Assembly (NCBI GenBank): GCA_938014915.1 | Contig: CALLQQ010000115.1 | Coordinates: 1-7,603, forward strand | DNA length: 7,603 nt | Source of the DNA: an uncultured Clostridia bacterium | GTDB lineage: Bacteria > Bacillota > Clostridia > Oscillospirales > Ruminococcaceae | Direction of reading: 5' to 3' | Program-made: the position numbers and the translations under genes | The notes under the pieces: model-generated | What the model was told of the DNA's origin: nothing | Database searches by the model: none | The model's input: the letters and a program-made list of their open reading frames with translations, nothing else | Part shown: positions 1-6,623 of the stretch, one piece after another | Layout of the letters: each line of letters begins with the position of its first letter | How positions within the stretch are numbered: the stretch's first letter is position 1

Positions 1-104
1 CCATTCTTCCCATGATAAAAGATAATATTTCCGGATTTTAAGTAATTAGAGGCACGATGGATGATACTTTTATCGGGATAACTGGGAAGGAGATTAGGGA
101 ATGA
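1..104 (+). CDS. 3' end of ABC transporter ATP-binding protein, with an in-frame TAA
   Basis: The reading frame from position 3 gives ILPMIKDNISGF, then TAA at 39-41, then VIRGTMDDTFIGITGKEIRE and TGA at 102-104. An ending of the form (M/L)(D/E)DxFxxxTGKEIRE is typical of the C-terminus of ABC-2-type exporter ATPases. Such ATPases normally precede a permease, as here. The two other forward frames close by position 25, so a simple frameshift does not explain the stop. One base change (GAA or AAA to TAA) in a continuous frame is the simplest reading. The protein may therefore end about 21 residues early, or the TAA may be an assembly error. The Walker and signature motifs lie outside the window. 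The family call rests on the tail motif and the neighbour only. Confidence 0.6.
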
Positions 105-958
105 TAAGTTTAATTAAAAGGAATCTACTGATGTTTTTCAGGGATAGAGCCGCTGTTTTCTTCTCTTTATTAAGCGTCTTTATAATAATTGGATTATATG
201 CTTTATTCCTCGGCGATGTTATGGTTGATAGTCTTGAAGATATACCTAAACCAAAATTCCTAATTGATAGCTGGATTGTTTCCGGTCTACTTGCCGTAAC
301 ATCTATTACTGCAACAATGGGTGCATTCGGCATTATGATTGAGGACAGAACACGCAAAATACATAAAGACTTCTTTTCGTCGCCTGTATCTAAGGGGAAA
401 ATTACTGTTAGTTATATATTAAGTTCATATGTTGCGGGCGTCATTATGACGATAGTAACATTAATTTTAGGTGAGCTTTATATCGTTTCCCGTGGCGGCG
501 ATTTCCTGCCTGTGGCTTCTTTAATAAAAGTATTTTGCTTAATTCTGCTCACAACACTAGCTAGCAGCTCAATGATATTCTTTATAGTTTCACTATTTAA
601 AAGCCAGAATGCATTCGCATCGGCAAGTGCGGTAACTGGTGCAGTAATCGGCTTCGTGATGGGAATTTACATCCCCATAGGCAACCTCCATACTGGAATG
701 CAATATGTAATACGCTTTTTCCCATTATCACATTCAGGATTGTTATTGCGTCAAACATTAATGGAAATACCTCTGTCAGAATCGTTTGCGGGGAGCGCAT
801 TAGAAGAACATCGAATTACTTTTGAAGATATATTCGGCATTGTGTATAAAGTTGGCGACTATCAGCTAAACGCATTACATAGCATAGTTTTTCTTCTGAT
901 TAGCACCGTAGTATTTTCCATTCTAGCCATAATAAATATGTCAAGGAAAATGAAATAA
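101..958 (+). CDS. ABC-2-type transporter permease
   Basis: Membrane subunit of an ABC exporter, 285 residues. Hydrophobic segments lie at about residues 18-37, 57-79, 104-126, 140-166, 173-194 and 257-278, giving the six-helix layout of the ABC-2 membrane family. The cytoplasmic loop after helix 2 (EDRTRKIHKDFFSSPVSKGK, 81-100) has the charged stretch followed by 'SPVSK' that is usual in this family. The ATG overlaps the TGA of the ATPase frame (ATGA, 101-104), so the two are probably translationally coupled. A strong GGGAAGGAG Shine-Dalgarno at 84-92 lies 8 nt upstream, so the permease can also initiate independently if the ATPase stops early at 39-41. The exported substrate cannot be told: drugs, peptides and polysaccharides are all possible. 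The gene ends just before a strong terminator. Confidence 0.88.
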   Translation: MISLIKRNLLMFFRDRAAVFFSLLSVFIIIGLYALFLGDVMVDSLEDIPKPKFLIDSWIVSGLLAVTSITATMGAFGIMIEDRTRKIHKDFFSSPVSKGKITVSYILSSYVAGVIMTIVTLILGELYIVSRGGDFLPVASLIKVFCLILLTTLASSSMIFFIVSLFKSQNAFASASAVTGAVIGFVMGIYIPIGNLHTGMQYVIRFFPLSHSGLLLRQTLMEIPLSESFAGSALEEHRITFEDIFGIVYKVGDYQLNALHSIVFLLISTVVFSILAIINMSRKMK

Positions 959-998
959 TCGTGCATCTTCCCACGACAGAATATATATCGCAACCTAA

Positions 999-1038
999 AA
1001 ATCCTACCGTTATTATAATAACGGTAGGATTTCTTTTT
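999..1038. terminator. Bidirectional intrinsic terminator between permease and mscL
   Basis: Positions 999-1032 form a perfect palindrome with 17-nt arms and no spacer, which would fold as about 15 bp with a 4-nt loop. It is followed by CTTTTT on the plus strand (1033-1038). On the minus strand the hairpin is also followed by a T-rich stretch (complement of the A run at 997-1001). It lies between two convergent genes and can end transcription from both sides. Confidence 0.9.
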
Positions 1039-1053
1039 AATCTACATATTAGT

Positions 1054-1452
1054 TCATTTGTTTTCTTTTAGAATATCCCGTATTTCAGTTAACAGAACTT
1101 CTTCCTTTGTTGGTTCGGCGGGTTTGGGCTTCTCCGGTTCATCTTTCTTCTTTTTAAAAGTAATTATCTTAAGGAACATGAAAATCGAAAAAGCTATTAT
1201 TAAGAAGTCCACTACCGATTGTATAAACTGTCCATACATAATGGCTACTTCCGCCGTATCTTCAATTGCAGGCTTGATAACAAACTTCAGATCTGTGAAG
1301 TTTATTCCACCGATAAGTACTCCTAGAATCGGCATTAGTAAATCATCAACCAAAGATGTTACAATTTTGCCGAATGCACCACCGATCACTACACCGACTG
1401 CTAGGTCAATAACATTCCCTTTCATGGCGAATTCTTTGAATTCCTTTAACAT
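1054..1452 (-). CDS. mscL: Large-conductance mechanosensitive channel MscL
   Basis: Stretch-gated channel of the inner membrane that releases solutes on hypo-osmotic shock. The protein has 132 residues, within the usual MscL range. An N-terminal amphipathic helix (MLKEFKEFAMKGN) is followed by TM1 with the family's Gly/Ala-rich pore motif (VIDLAVGVVIGGAFGKIVTS, about 14-33). The loop DDLLMPILG and the periplasmic segment come next, then TM2 (about 71-98), a KKKK basic cluster at 100-103, and a C-terminal cytoplasmic helix (about 116-131) after a Pro/Lys/Glu linker. A GAGGAGGAA ribosome binding site (complement of 1458-1466) supports the ATG at 1450-1452. The gene is convergent with the permease and divergent from the GH74 gene, so it is probably monocistronic. 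MscL normally works as a homopentamer. Confidence 0.97.
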   Translation of the reverse strand: MLKEFKEFAMKGNVIDLAVGVVIGGAFGKIVTSLVDDLLMPILGVLIGGINFTDLKFVIKPAIEDTAEVAIMYGQFIQSVVDFLIIAFSIFMFLKIITFKKKKDEPEKPKPAEPTKEEVLLTEIRDILKENK

Positions 1453-1507
1453 ACATATTCCTCCTCAAAGTTATGATATTTTATAATCTGCATATATGAA
1501 CATCTCT

Positions 1508-1536
1508 ATTTTAACACAATTCGATTAAATAGTTAA
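1508..1536 (-). promoter_or_regulatory. Predicted sigma-A promoter of mscL
   Basis: Read on the minus strand, a -35 TTAACT (complement of 1531-1536) is separated by 17 bp from a -10 TAAAAT (complement of 1508-1513). A TGT sits immediately upstream of the -10, making an extended -10 element. Transcription would start near 1501, giving a leader of about 48 nt. Both hexamers are imperfect, so this is a good but untested prediction. Confidence 0.6.
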
Positions 1537-1664
1537 TACGTAGCGACAATATTCTTCTGTTTTTTCAGTAACATTCAGCTAATGTGTGGAAATTCGACAA
1601 AGACTTTATAACTATTTGTATGTATTTCACAGTAACCATTGATAATGTTCATTTAATTTATTCA

Positions 1665-1693
1665 TTGTTGTTTATTATGATCCATATTATAAT
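1665..1693 (+). promoter_or_regulatory. Predicted sigma-A promoter of the GH74 gene
   Basis: A -35 TTGTTG at 1665-1670 is followed after exactly 17 bp by a perfect -10 TATAAT at 1688-1693. The start point would be near 1700, leaving a leader of about 170 nt before the ATG at 1872. A weaker second TATAAT at 1725-1730 lacks a convincing -35. A 6-bp inverted repeat (ATCCAT/ATGGAT, 1680-1697) is centred on the -10 box and could be an operator. Confidence 0.6.
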
Positions 1694-1746
1694 GGATATA
1701 TACTTTATTAGTGTATTTAGTGTCTATAATTGTTCTATGGCTCGTT

Positions 1747-1777
1747 ATTATTTGTGATAGTTTTTATCAATAATAAT
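1747..1777. promoter_or_regulatory. 31-nt imperfect dyad in the GH74 leader
   Basis: Two 13-nt arms (1747-1759 and 1765-1777) are complementary at 11 of 13 positions around a 5-nt GTTTT loop. The inner TGATA/TATCA pairing is perfect. It could be a regulator binding site or an AT-rich RNA hairpin. No T-run follows, so it is not a standard terminator. Confidence 0.5.
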
Positions 1778-1786
1778 GTGAATATC

Positions 1787-1800
1787 TGTAATCGTTTACT
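1787..1800. promoter_or_regulatory. cre-like operator (CcpA / LacI-family)
   Basis: TGTAATCGTTTACT fits the catabolite-responsive element consensus TGWAANCGNTNWCA at every position except the last base. It keeps the central CG and the GTAA/TTAC half-sites typical of LacI-family operators. It lies about 90 bp downstream of the predicted start point and 71 bp before the GH74 start codon, where a bound repressor could act as a roadblock. This fits carbon catabolite repression of a polysaccharidase, but a dedicated LacI-family regulator would bind a similar site. Confidence 0.6.
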
Positions 1801-1871
1801 AACTTCCCTAGGTTTTAATAGTGGGGGTAACCCTCTTACTTTAAAATAAAATATATTTATGGAGGAGAACT

Positions 1872-4800
1872 ATGAAGAACAGGAAGATTCTATCATTGCT
1901 ATTAGCATTATCGATGCTTATAACAATGACAATAACCGCTCTCCCCGTATCTGCGCAAGATGGATATAATGGATTGGTAATCCATTATATCGGTGCGGAT
2001 GGCGGATATGATGAAGTGGGCATTGTCACGATTTCCGGCGGACAATTCGCCGATGGCTCCTGGTACAAGCAGCTAAATCCCGATGGGGAAAGTGATGTTA
2101 TTGTGAACGAAAGGGTTAGGCCCGGCGCCGAACTCAATTTCGGAATACTCACTTCGAATTGGGGGAATCTAGCAAGCTTCACAATTCCAGCAAGCGACTT
2201 CGATTTAAATGGCGGGAATATTGAGGCATGGTATATCTATGGAACTGGTTTAACCTATACCGATCCAAATGGAACTGGTACGCCTACAACATCAACAACA
2301 CAAAAAACTACCACAACAACTGAGGCTACAACTACAACAACGACAACAAAGGCTACCACGGTTGAATCTACGTCAAAATCAACAACTGGAATTGCAACGA
2401 CATCCCCTGCTCCGCAAGATGGATATTACAAGCTCGTCATCAATTCCGCCGATTCAAGCGATGTTGGTATGATAGTCGTTTCCGGTTGCGAAAGCAAATT
2501 AGCAAATGGCGAACCATCATGGTGGCAGAATTACACCGCCGATAAAGGCGATGTGCTACTCACTGTATATGTTAAGCCGAGTAATACGGTTGAGTTGAGC
2601 TTTTTAACGCCGAACTGGGGCAATTTAAGTGATGCAACTATCCCGGCAGCAAAATTTGCTTCCGACACGTTGAACATCTGGTATAAAGATGGGGAAATCT
2701 ATTATAGCGATCCTGGTAGCGGAGGTGGAACAACTACACAATCGACTACAACTACAACACAGTCAACTACGAAACCGACTACAACTACTACACAGTCAAC
2801 TACGAAACCGACTACAACTACAACACAGTCAACTACGAAACCGACTACAACTACTACACAGTCAACTACAAAACCGACTACAACTACTACACAGTCAACC
2901 ACAAAGGCGACTACAACTACAACACAGTCAACAACGGTTACAACAAACCCGAATCCGGGCAAGACATATTATAACTTGATAATTCATTCCGCTGATATAT
3001 CTGATAACCCCGATGTTATCACGGTCGATGGTGGAGAATTTGAGTTCTATGAGAACGAGGACTTCCTATATTGGCAATACTTCCTCGCAACGAAAGGGCA
3101 GTATATTTTAGTTAATACATCTGTAACTGCGGCGGACACAAATCTATTATTCATGAATTATATGTGGGAACCGTTATCAGAGGCAGTAATTCCTGCGTCA
3201 AAATTCCTTGAATCCGATGGTACTCTCCATGTATGGTATTTTGAAGGTGAAGTACTATATAGCGATCCATATGGGGATAATGATGCAAATACGCAAAAAT
3301 ACGATTGGGATAACGTTGAAATAGTCGGCGGCGGATATACGTCCGGCATTGAGTATTCCAAAATTGAAGAGGACTTAGTTTATGCGAGGACCGACATTGG
3401 CGGCGCATATCGTATGGATAAAATCACCCGTGAATGGATACCGCTTACCGATAGCACACCGGGCAGCAAATGGGGACATATGTATATTCAGAGCATGATG
3501 CCCGATCCAGTAATGGCGAGCCGTGTTTATATTCTTGTTGGTGCTTATACTAATGGCTGGGATCCGAATAAAGGCGCATTGATGCGCTCCGATGATTATG
3601 GCGATACATGGACTGTTGTGACGGATCTACCTTTCCACGTTGGAGGGAATGAAAAGTCACGTAATGCAGGTGAAAGAATCGCAATCGATCCGAATAACAA
3701 CAATATCGTTTATATTGGCTCACAAACAGATGGGTTATATAAATCGACTGATGCAGGTGTTACTTTCAACAAGGTATCTAGCTTCACTAATATTGGTACA
3801 TATAAAGAAGAAGATACTTATGTAGGAATCACTTGGATAGTATTTGACTCGGAGAAGAAGAATGCAAATGGCACTACCGACATCTATGTTGGTGTTGGCG
3901 ATAAGGGAAATTCAATTTATTGCAGTAAGGATGCTGGTTCAACTTGGTCGGCAGTAGCTGGTCAACCTACAACCGCTGAATGCACAGTTCCAATGCGTGC
4001 TGAAATTGCAAACAACACACTTTATATGACTTTTGGAAATAAGGCAGGCCCATATGAAGTAACTGCTGGCGCTGTATACAAATACGATTTAAGCACGGGC
4101 GCATGGACAGATATTTCACCAAAATCAGCAACATACTTCGGTTACGGCGGGTTATCGATAGATGCACAAGACACGAATGTTATGGCCGTGTCGACAATTG
4201 GTCGTTGGGGATGGAAGCAGAACGACAATATCTTCTATACTACCGACGGAGGACAAACATGGGTTTCCTTCTTCGATAACGATGCCGACGGCGATTTTAG
4301 CAGAGATAGATTCGAACTTGACTTCTCAGAATCACCTTGGCTAGTATGGGGAGAAGAATATGCTAAACTTGGCTGGATGATGGGCGACGTCAATATAAAT
4401 CCATTTAATTCCGATGAATTAATCTGGGGTACGGGCGCGACTATCTATTTTGCAAGTAATTTAACCGACATTACTACAAATACAAAGGTTCAAGTTCGTG
4501 CGCATTGTAAAGGCATTGAAGAGACCGCTGTTCTATATCTTGCAGTTCCCGAAACGGGCGATGTTAAGCTATATAGTGCAATGGGCGATATCGACGGATT
4601 CTCTCATAAGGACTTGACACAAGCACCGCCAAATGCTAACGATCATGGCAGTAATGGCAACTCAACCTGTATTGAATTCGCATGGGATAATCCTAGCTTC
4701 GTTGTTCGTGGCGGCGGTAATACAATCCTTGCATACTCGACCGATGCTGGCGATACATGGACACGTTGCTCAATTCCTGGTGGATTTGGCGATTACAATG

Positions 4801-5411
4801 AAGTTATGATAGCAGTTAATACAGATGGTAGTGTTATCATGACATCTAACGGCTCTAATACATATTATTCAACCGATAGAGGTAGTTCATGGATTACACC
4901 TAATGGATTGCCGAATGGCGCAACAGTATCCGCCGACAGGGTGAATAAGAACATCTTCTACGCATTCACTTCTAGCGCTATCTACATCAGTAATGACGCT
5001 GGCAAGAACTTCACGAAGTGTTCGGTAAATGTAACTGAAACAACTCAAATTAGATCAGTTCCAGGGCATGAAGGTGAAATAATGGCAGCAGGTAAAAATG
5101 GTCTGTATAGAATTTACGATATGGGCAACTCTGCCGATAGGCTCACCAACAAGGAAATTCAAGCTGTTGGACTTGGCGCAGGTAAAACCGCCGATAGCTA
5201 CAATGCTATCTATGCCGCTGGCACAATCAATAATATATTCGGCATCTTCCGTTCCGACGATTTGGGTGAAACATGGATACGCATTAACGATGATGAACAT
5301 CAATGGGGAACATCATATATTGCTGCTATCACAGGTGATCCAAATGTATATGGTAGGGTATTCCTAGCAACGAACGGCAGGGGCATTATCTGGGGAGAAA
5401 TAGCAAACTAA
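1872..5411 (+). CDS. Secreted GH74 xyloglucanase with three N-terminal repeat modules
   Basis: Extracellular endo-beta-1,4-glucanase of family GH74, most likely acting on xyloglucan; 1179 residues. A Sec signal peptide (1-28) ends VSA before QD. Three related modules (about 29-136, 182-281, 363-475) are joined by Thr-rich linkers (137-181, 287-362). The GH74 domain runs from about 477 (YDWDNVEIVGGGY) to the end. The conserved YARTDIGGAYR places the likely catalytic base at Asp508. GDIDGF (906-910) probably carries the acid, Asp906, by analogy with characterised GH74 enzymes. Eight Asp-box motifs (SxDxGxTW type) start near 573, 625, 685, 790, 956, 1000, 1040 and 1128, as expected for a double seven-bladed propeller. 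No dockerin, SLH or LPXTG follows. GGAGGAG at 1861-1867 supports the ATG. GH74 also includes cellobiohydrolase-like members, so exact substrate and endo/exo mode are open. Confidence 0.95.
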   Translation: MKNRKILSLLLALSMLITMTITALPVSAQDGYNGLVIHYIGADGGYDEVGIVTISGGQFADGSWYKQLNPDGESDVIVNERVRPGAELNFGILTSNWGNLASFTIPASDFDLNGGNIEAWYIYGTGLTYTDPNGTGTPTTSTTQKTTTTTEATTTTTTTKATTVESTSKSTTGIATTSPAPQDGYYKLVINSADSSDVGMIVVSGCESKLANGEPSWWQNYTADKGDVLLTVYVKPSNTVELSFLTPNWGNLSDATIPAAKFASDTLNIWYKDGEIYYSDPGSGGGTTTQSTTTTTQSTTKPTTTTTQSTTKPTTTTTQSTTKPTTTTTQSTTKPTTTTTQSTTKATTTTTQSTTVTTNPNPGKTYYNLIIHSADISDNPDVITVDGGEFEFYENEDFLYWQYFLATKGQYILVNTSVTAADTNLLFMNYMWEPLSEAVIPASKFLESDGTLHVWYFEGEVLYSDPYGDNDANTQKYDWDNVEIVGGGYTSGIEYSKIEEDLVYARTDIGGAYRMDKITREWIPLTDSTPGSKWGHMYIQSMMPDPVMASRVYILVGAYTNGWDPNKGALMRSDDYGDTWTVVTDLPFHVGGNEKSRNAGERIAIDPNNNNIVYIGSQTDGLYKSTDAGVTFNKVSSFTNIGTYKEEDTYVGITWIVFDSEKKNANGTTDIYVGVGDKGNSIYCSKDAGSTWSAVAGQPTTAECTVPMRAEIANNTLYMTFGNKAGPYEVTAGAVYKYDLSTGAWTDISPKSATYFGYGGLSIDAQDTNVMAVSTIGRWGWKQNDNIFYTTDGGQTWVSFFDNDADGDFSRDRFELDFSESPWLVWGEEYAKLGWMMGDVNINPFNSDELIWGTGATIYFASNLTDITTNTKVQVRAHCKGIEETAVLYLAVPETGDVKLYSAMGDIDGFSHKDLTQAPPNANDHGSNGNSTCIEFAWDNPSFVVRGGGNTILAYSTDAGDTWTRCSIPGGFGDYNEVMIAVNTDGSVIMTSNGSNTYYSTDRGSSWITPNGLPNGATVSADRVNKNIFYAFTSSAIYISNDAGKNFTKCSVNVTETTQIRSVPGHEGEIMAAGKNGLYRIYDMGNSADRLTNKEIQAVGLGAGKTADSYNAIYAAGTINNIFGIFRSDDLGETWIRINDDEHQWGTSYIAAITGDPNVYGRVFLATNGRGIIWGEIAN
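1956..2279 (+). other. N-terminal module copy 1 (putative carbohydrate-binding)
   Basis: Residues 29-136 of the GH74 protein. The module begins YNGLVIHY, contains ISGGQF, a W-Y pair, SNWGNLASFTIPASDF and AWYIYG, and ends YTDP. It is the most divergent of three copies; its central part differs in loop length. The pattern of short beta-strand-like stretches with conserved aromatics suggests a beta-sandwich binding module. I do not recognise the family. Confidence 0.6.
2280..2414 (+). repeat. Thr-rich interdomain linker 1
   Basis: Residues 137-181 are mostly Thr with some Ser, Lys, Ala and Glu. There is no regular period, unlike linker 2. It is a flexible spacer between modules 1 and 2, of the kind commonly glycosylated in clostridial cellulases. 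Confidence 0.8.
2415..2729 (+). other. N-terminal module copy 2 (putative carbohydrate-binding)
   Basis: Residues 182-281, plus the short GSGGG tail. It begins YYKLVINSAD, then has IVVSG, WWQNY, TPNWGNLSDATIPAAKF and IWYKDGEIYYSDP. It is closest to copy 3. The exposed-looking Trp pair and the shared Trp in NWGNL are the kind of residues that stack on sugars in binding modules; this role is inferred. Confidence 0.6.
2730..2957 (+). repeat. Thr-rich linker 2 encoded by a 33-bp tandem repeat
   Basis: Residues 287-362. Five consecutive 33-bp units (starting 2760, 2793, 2826, 2859, 2892) encode QSTTK(P/A)TTTTT, flanked by partial units on both sides. The units differ only at a few bases, mostly synonymous act/aca wobbles, with the fifth changing Pro to Ala. 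The plus strand is almost free of G here. Copy number probably varies between strains through slippage. Confidence 0.92.
2958..3299 (+). other. N-terminal module copy 3 (putative carbohydrate-binding)
   Basis: Residues 363-476, directly before the GH74 domain with no Thr linker. It begins YYNLIIHSAD and contains VDGGEF, YWQYF, MWEPLSEAVIPASKF and VWYFEGEVLYSDP, then a short Asp/Asn-rich join. It shares the same framework as copies 1 and 2. Confidence 0.6.
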
Positions 5412-5433
5412 TTTAGCATATCCCAACTAAATG

Positions 5434-5469
5434 AAAGTGTCATGACTGGAATCAGTCATGACACTTTTT
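5434..5469. terminator. Intrinsic terminator after the GH74 gene
   Basis: A perfect 15-bp stem (5434-5448 with 5453-5467) closes a GAAT loop and runs into TTTTT (5465-5469). It lies 22 bp after the GH74 stop codon. On the minus strand the hairpin is followed by the weaker tract CATTTAG, so it may also end the convergent GH5 transcript, less efficiently. Confidence 0.9.
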
Positions 5470-5491
5470 GTATCTTAAATTGTAATTTTTC

Positions 5492-6592
5492 TTACGGTTT
5501 TTCTACTTCATAATCCTTGCCACTCGTCGCCCTATTCATCGCATCGATAAGCCCCTCTGTCCGCCATTTATTTGTTGCTCTATCGACTTCTTCGCCATTA
5601 TCCCAAAAGAATGGAGCAATGCCCATATCGTAAGAAGTCTTAGTTACATATTCAATCCAGAATATGCGGCTATCCTTATCGGCCCTCGGGTTTACGCCGT
5701 ATTCGCCTAGTATTACGGGAACGCCTTTATCTATGAATGTAGTTTCCACCATTGTGAATAATCTCTTCAGTTCGGCAATATCATTATCGCTCCCCCAGAA
5801 TGCTGTACTATTATCTTCCTCAACGCCATTAACACAGAACCTCCACGGTGTATAATAGTGCAGCGATAGAATTGTTCTATCATCGTCGGGAATTACCGAT
5901 CCTTCCACGGATCTAGCTATATCGGTGAAGTAACCAGCAATTAGAAGATGTCGCTCAGGGTTGTTTCCGCCAGTGCTGCGAATTAACGTCACGAATTCGT
6001 CATTCAGCTTATTTAAAATATCGTATGCTTCCTGCGTCGGCTTCTCCCCATGTTGCAAATCTTCGAATCCTATCTCGTTCATGGATTCAAAAATTAGATA
6101 GTCGGAATATCCCTTGAACCTATCGGCAATTTGCGACCATAGGGCTTTATACCGCTCAAGCACCTTATCATAATCTTTCGATGCGTCCATTATCCACTCA
6201 TCATGATGTAAATTTAGGATGGCATACATTCCATTATCGACTACATAATCGACAACTTCTTGCACGCGGTCCATCCACTGCTCATCAATTTCATAATCGG
6301 GCGCGCTGCCATGGTGATCTTTCCATGTGACGGGCACTCTAATTGAGTCAATTCCATCCTTTTTAAGCTGTTTTATAAGATCCTCTGACGCTGGCGGATT
6401 GCCCCATGAGGTTTCATTCGGTGTAGCATCAAGTGTGTTGCCAAGATTCCACCCTAGCCCCATGTCGGCAACAAGTTCCATTGAAGTAATGTCCCTCATT
6501 TTGCCATTGTCTTTATTTGTGCATGCTGATAGAATCGTCAACGATAACATCATTATAAGCACAAATGCCATTGTTTTCTTCAGAATTTTCAA
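5492..6592 (-). CDS. GH5 endo-beta-glucanase lipoprotein (TTG start)
   Basis: Cellulase-like GH5 hydrolase anchored outside the membrane, 366 residues. The signal sequence MKILKKTMAFVLIMMLSLTI leads to lipobox LSAC with the acylated Cys at 24. GH5 hallmarks appear in order: GWNLGNTLDA (47-56), Arg85 in SIRVPVTW, His129-His130 in LNLHHD, the acid/base Glu173 in FESMNE, HYYTPW (245-250), the nucleophile Glu297 in ILGEYG, and Trp330 in FFWDNG. The GWNLGNTLDA opening resembles subfamily GH5_4, but I cannot fix the subfamily. Substrate could be cellulose, mixed-linkage glucan or xyloglucan. The start is TTG at 6590-6592: AGGAGG lies 6 nt upstream, and the next ATG (residue 8) would lose the basic n-region. 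It lies 31 bp after a paralogous GH5 gene in the same direction, so they are probably co-transcribed. Confidence 0.93.
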   Translation of the reverse strand: MKILKKTMAFVLIMMLSLTILSACTNKDNGKMRDITSMELVADMGLGWNLGNTLDATPNETSWGNPPASEDLIKQLKKDGIDSIRVPVTWKDHHGSAPDYEIDEQWMDRVQEVVDYVVDNGMYAILNLHHDEWIMDASKDYDKVLERYKALWSQIADRFKGYSDYLIFESMNEIGFEDLQHGEKPTQEAYDILNKLNDEFVTLIRSTGGNNPERHLLIAGYFTDIARSVEGSVIPDDDRTILSLHYYTPWRFCVNGVEEDNSTAFWGSDNDIAELKRLFTMVETTFIDKGVPVILGEYGVNPRADKDSRIFWIEYVTKTSYDMGIAPFFWDNGEEVDRATNKWRTEGLIDAMNRATSGKDYEVEKP

Positions 6593-6598
6593 GTTGCT

Positions 6599-6604
6599 CC
6601 TCCT
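6599..6604 (-). promoter_or_regulatory. Ribosome binding site fixing the TTG start of the GH5 lipoprotein
   Basis: The complement reads AGGAGG, 6 nt before TTG (6590-6592), inside the 31-bp gap after the upstream GH5 gene. No promoter fits in this gap, which supports a shared transcript. Confidence 0.85.
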
Positions 6605-6623
6605 CTAATATTCTCTATATTTT

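Larger units (their letters stand above)
1700..1871 (+). other. Long AT-rich 5' leader of the GH74 mRNA
   Basis: This stretch holds no gene. In order it contains a 31-nt dyad (1747-1777), a cre-like site (1787-1800), a CCTAGG palindrome (1807-1812), a G-rich hairpin (1820-1840) and the Shine-Dalgarno (1861-1867). I could not match it to a known riboswitch class. Its extent depends on the predicted promoter being the one used. Confidence 0.5.

Noticed and set aside
94..357. 87-residue minus-strand frame inside the permease gene
   Set aside because: It overlaps the well-supported permease and shows no family features.
1058..1486. 142-residue open frame opposite mscL
   Set aside because: It lies antisense to a clear mscL gene, crosses its ribosome binding site and has no recognisable features.
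1820..1840. SigI-type promoter suggested by the C-rich/G-rich run
   Set aside because: On neither strand does a CGAA/CGWA -10 element occur at the expected distance.
1700..1871. Riboswitch in the GH74 leader
   Set aside because: The leader is long and has hairpins, but no known aptamer core was recognised and there is no terminator/antiterminator pair.
2760..2924. Regular 33-bp repeats resembling a CRISPR array
   Set aside because: The units abut with no unique spacers and encode an in-frame Thr-rich linker.
2689..2979. Overlapping open frames on both strands across the linker (Val/Cys-rich on minus, Leu/Gln/Arg-rich on plus)
   Set aside because: They are shadows of the low-complexity repeat, with no ribosome binding site or domain.
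5300..5411. Possible dockerin or cell-wall anchor at the GH74 C-terminus
   Set aside because: The protein stops right after the propeller; there are no duplicated calcium-binding loops, SLH motifs or LPXTG.
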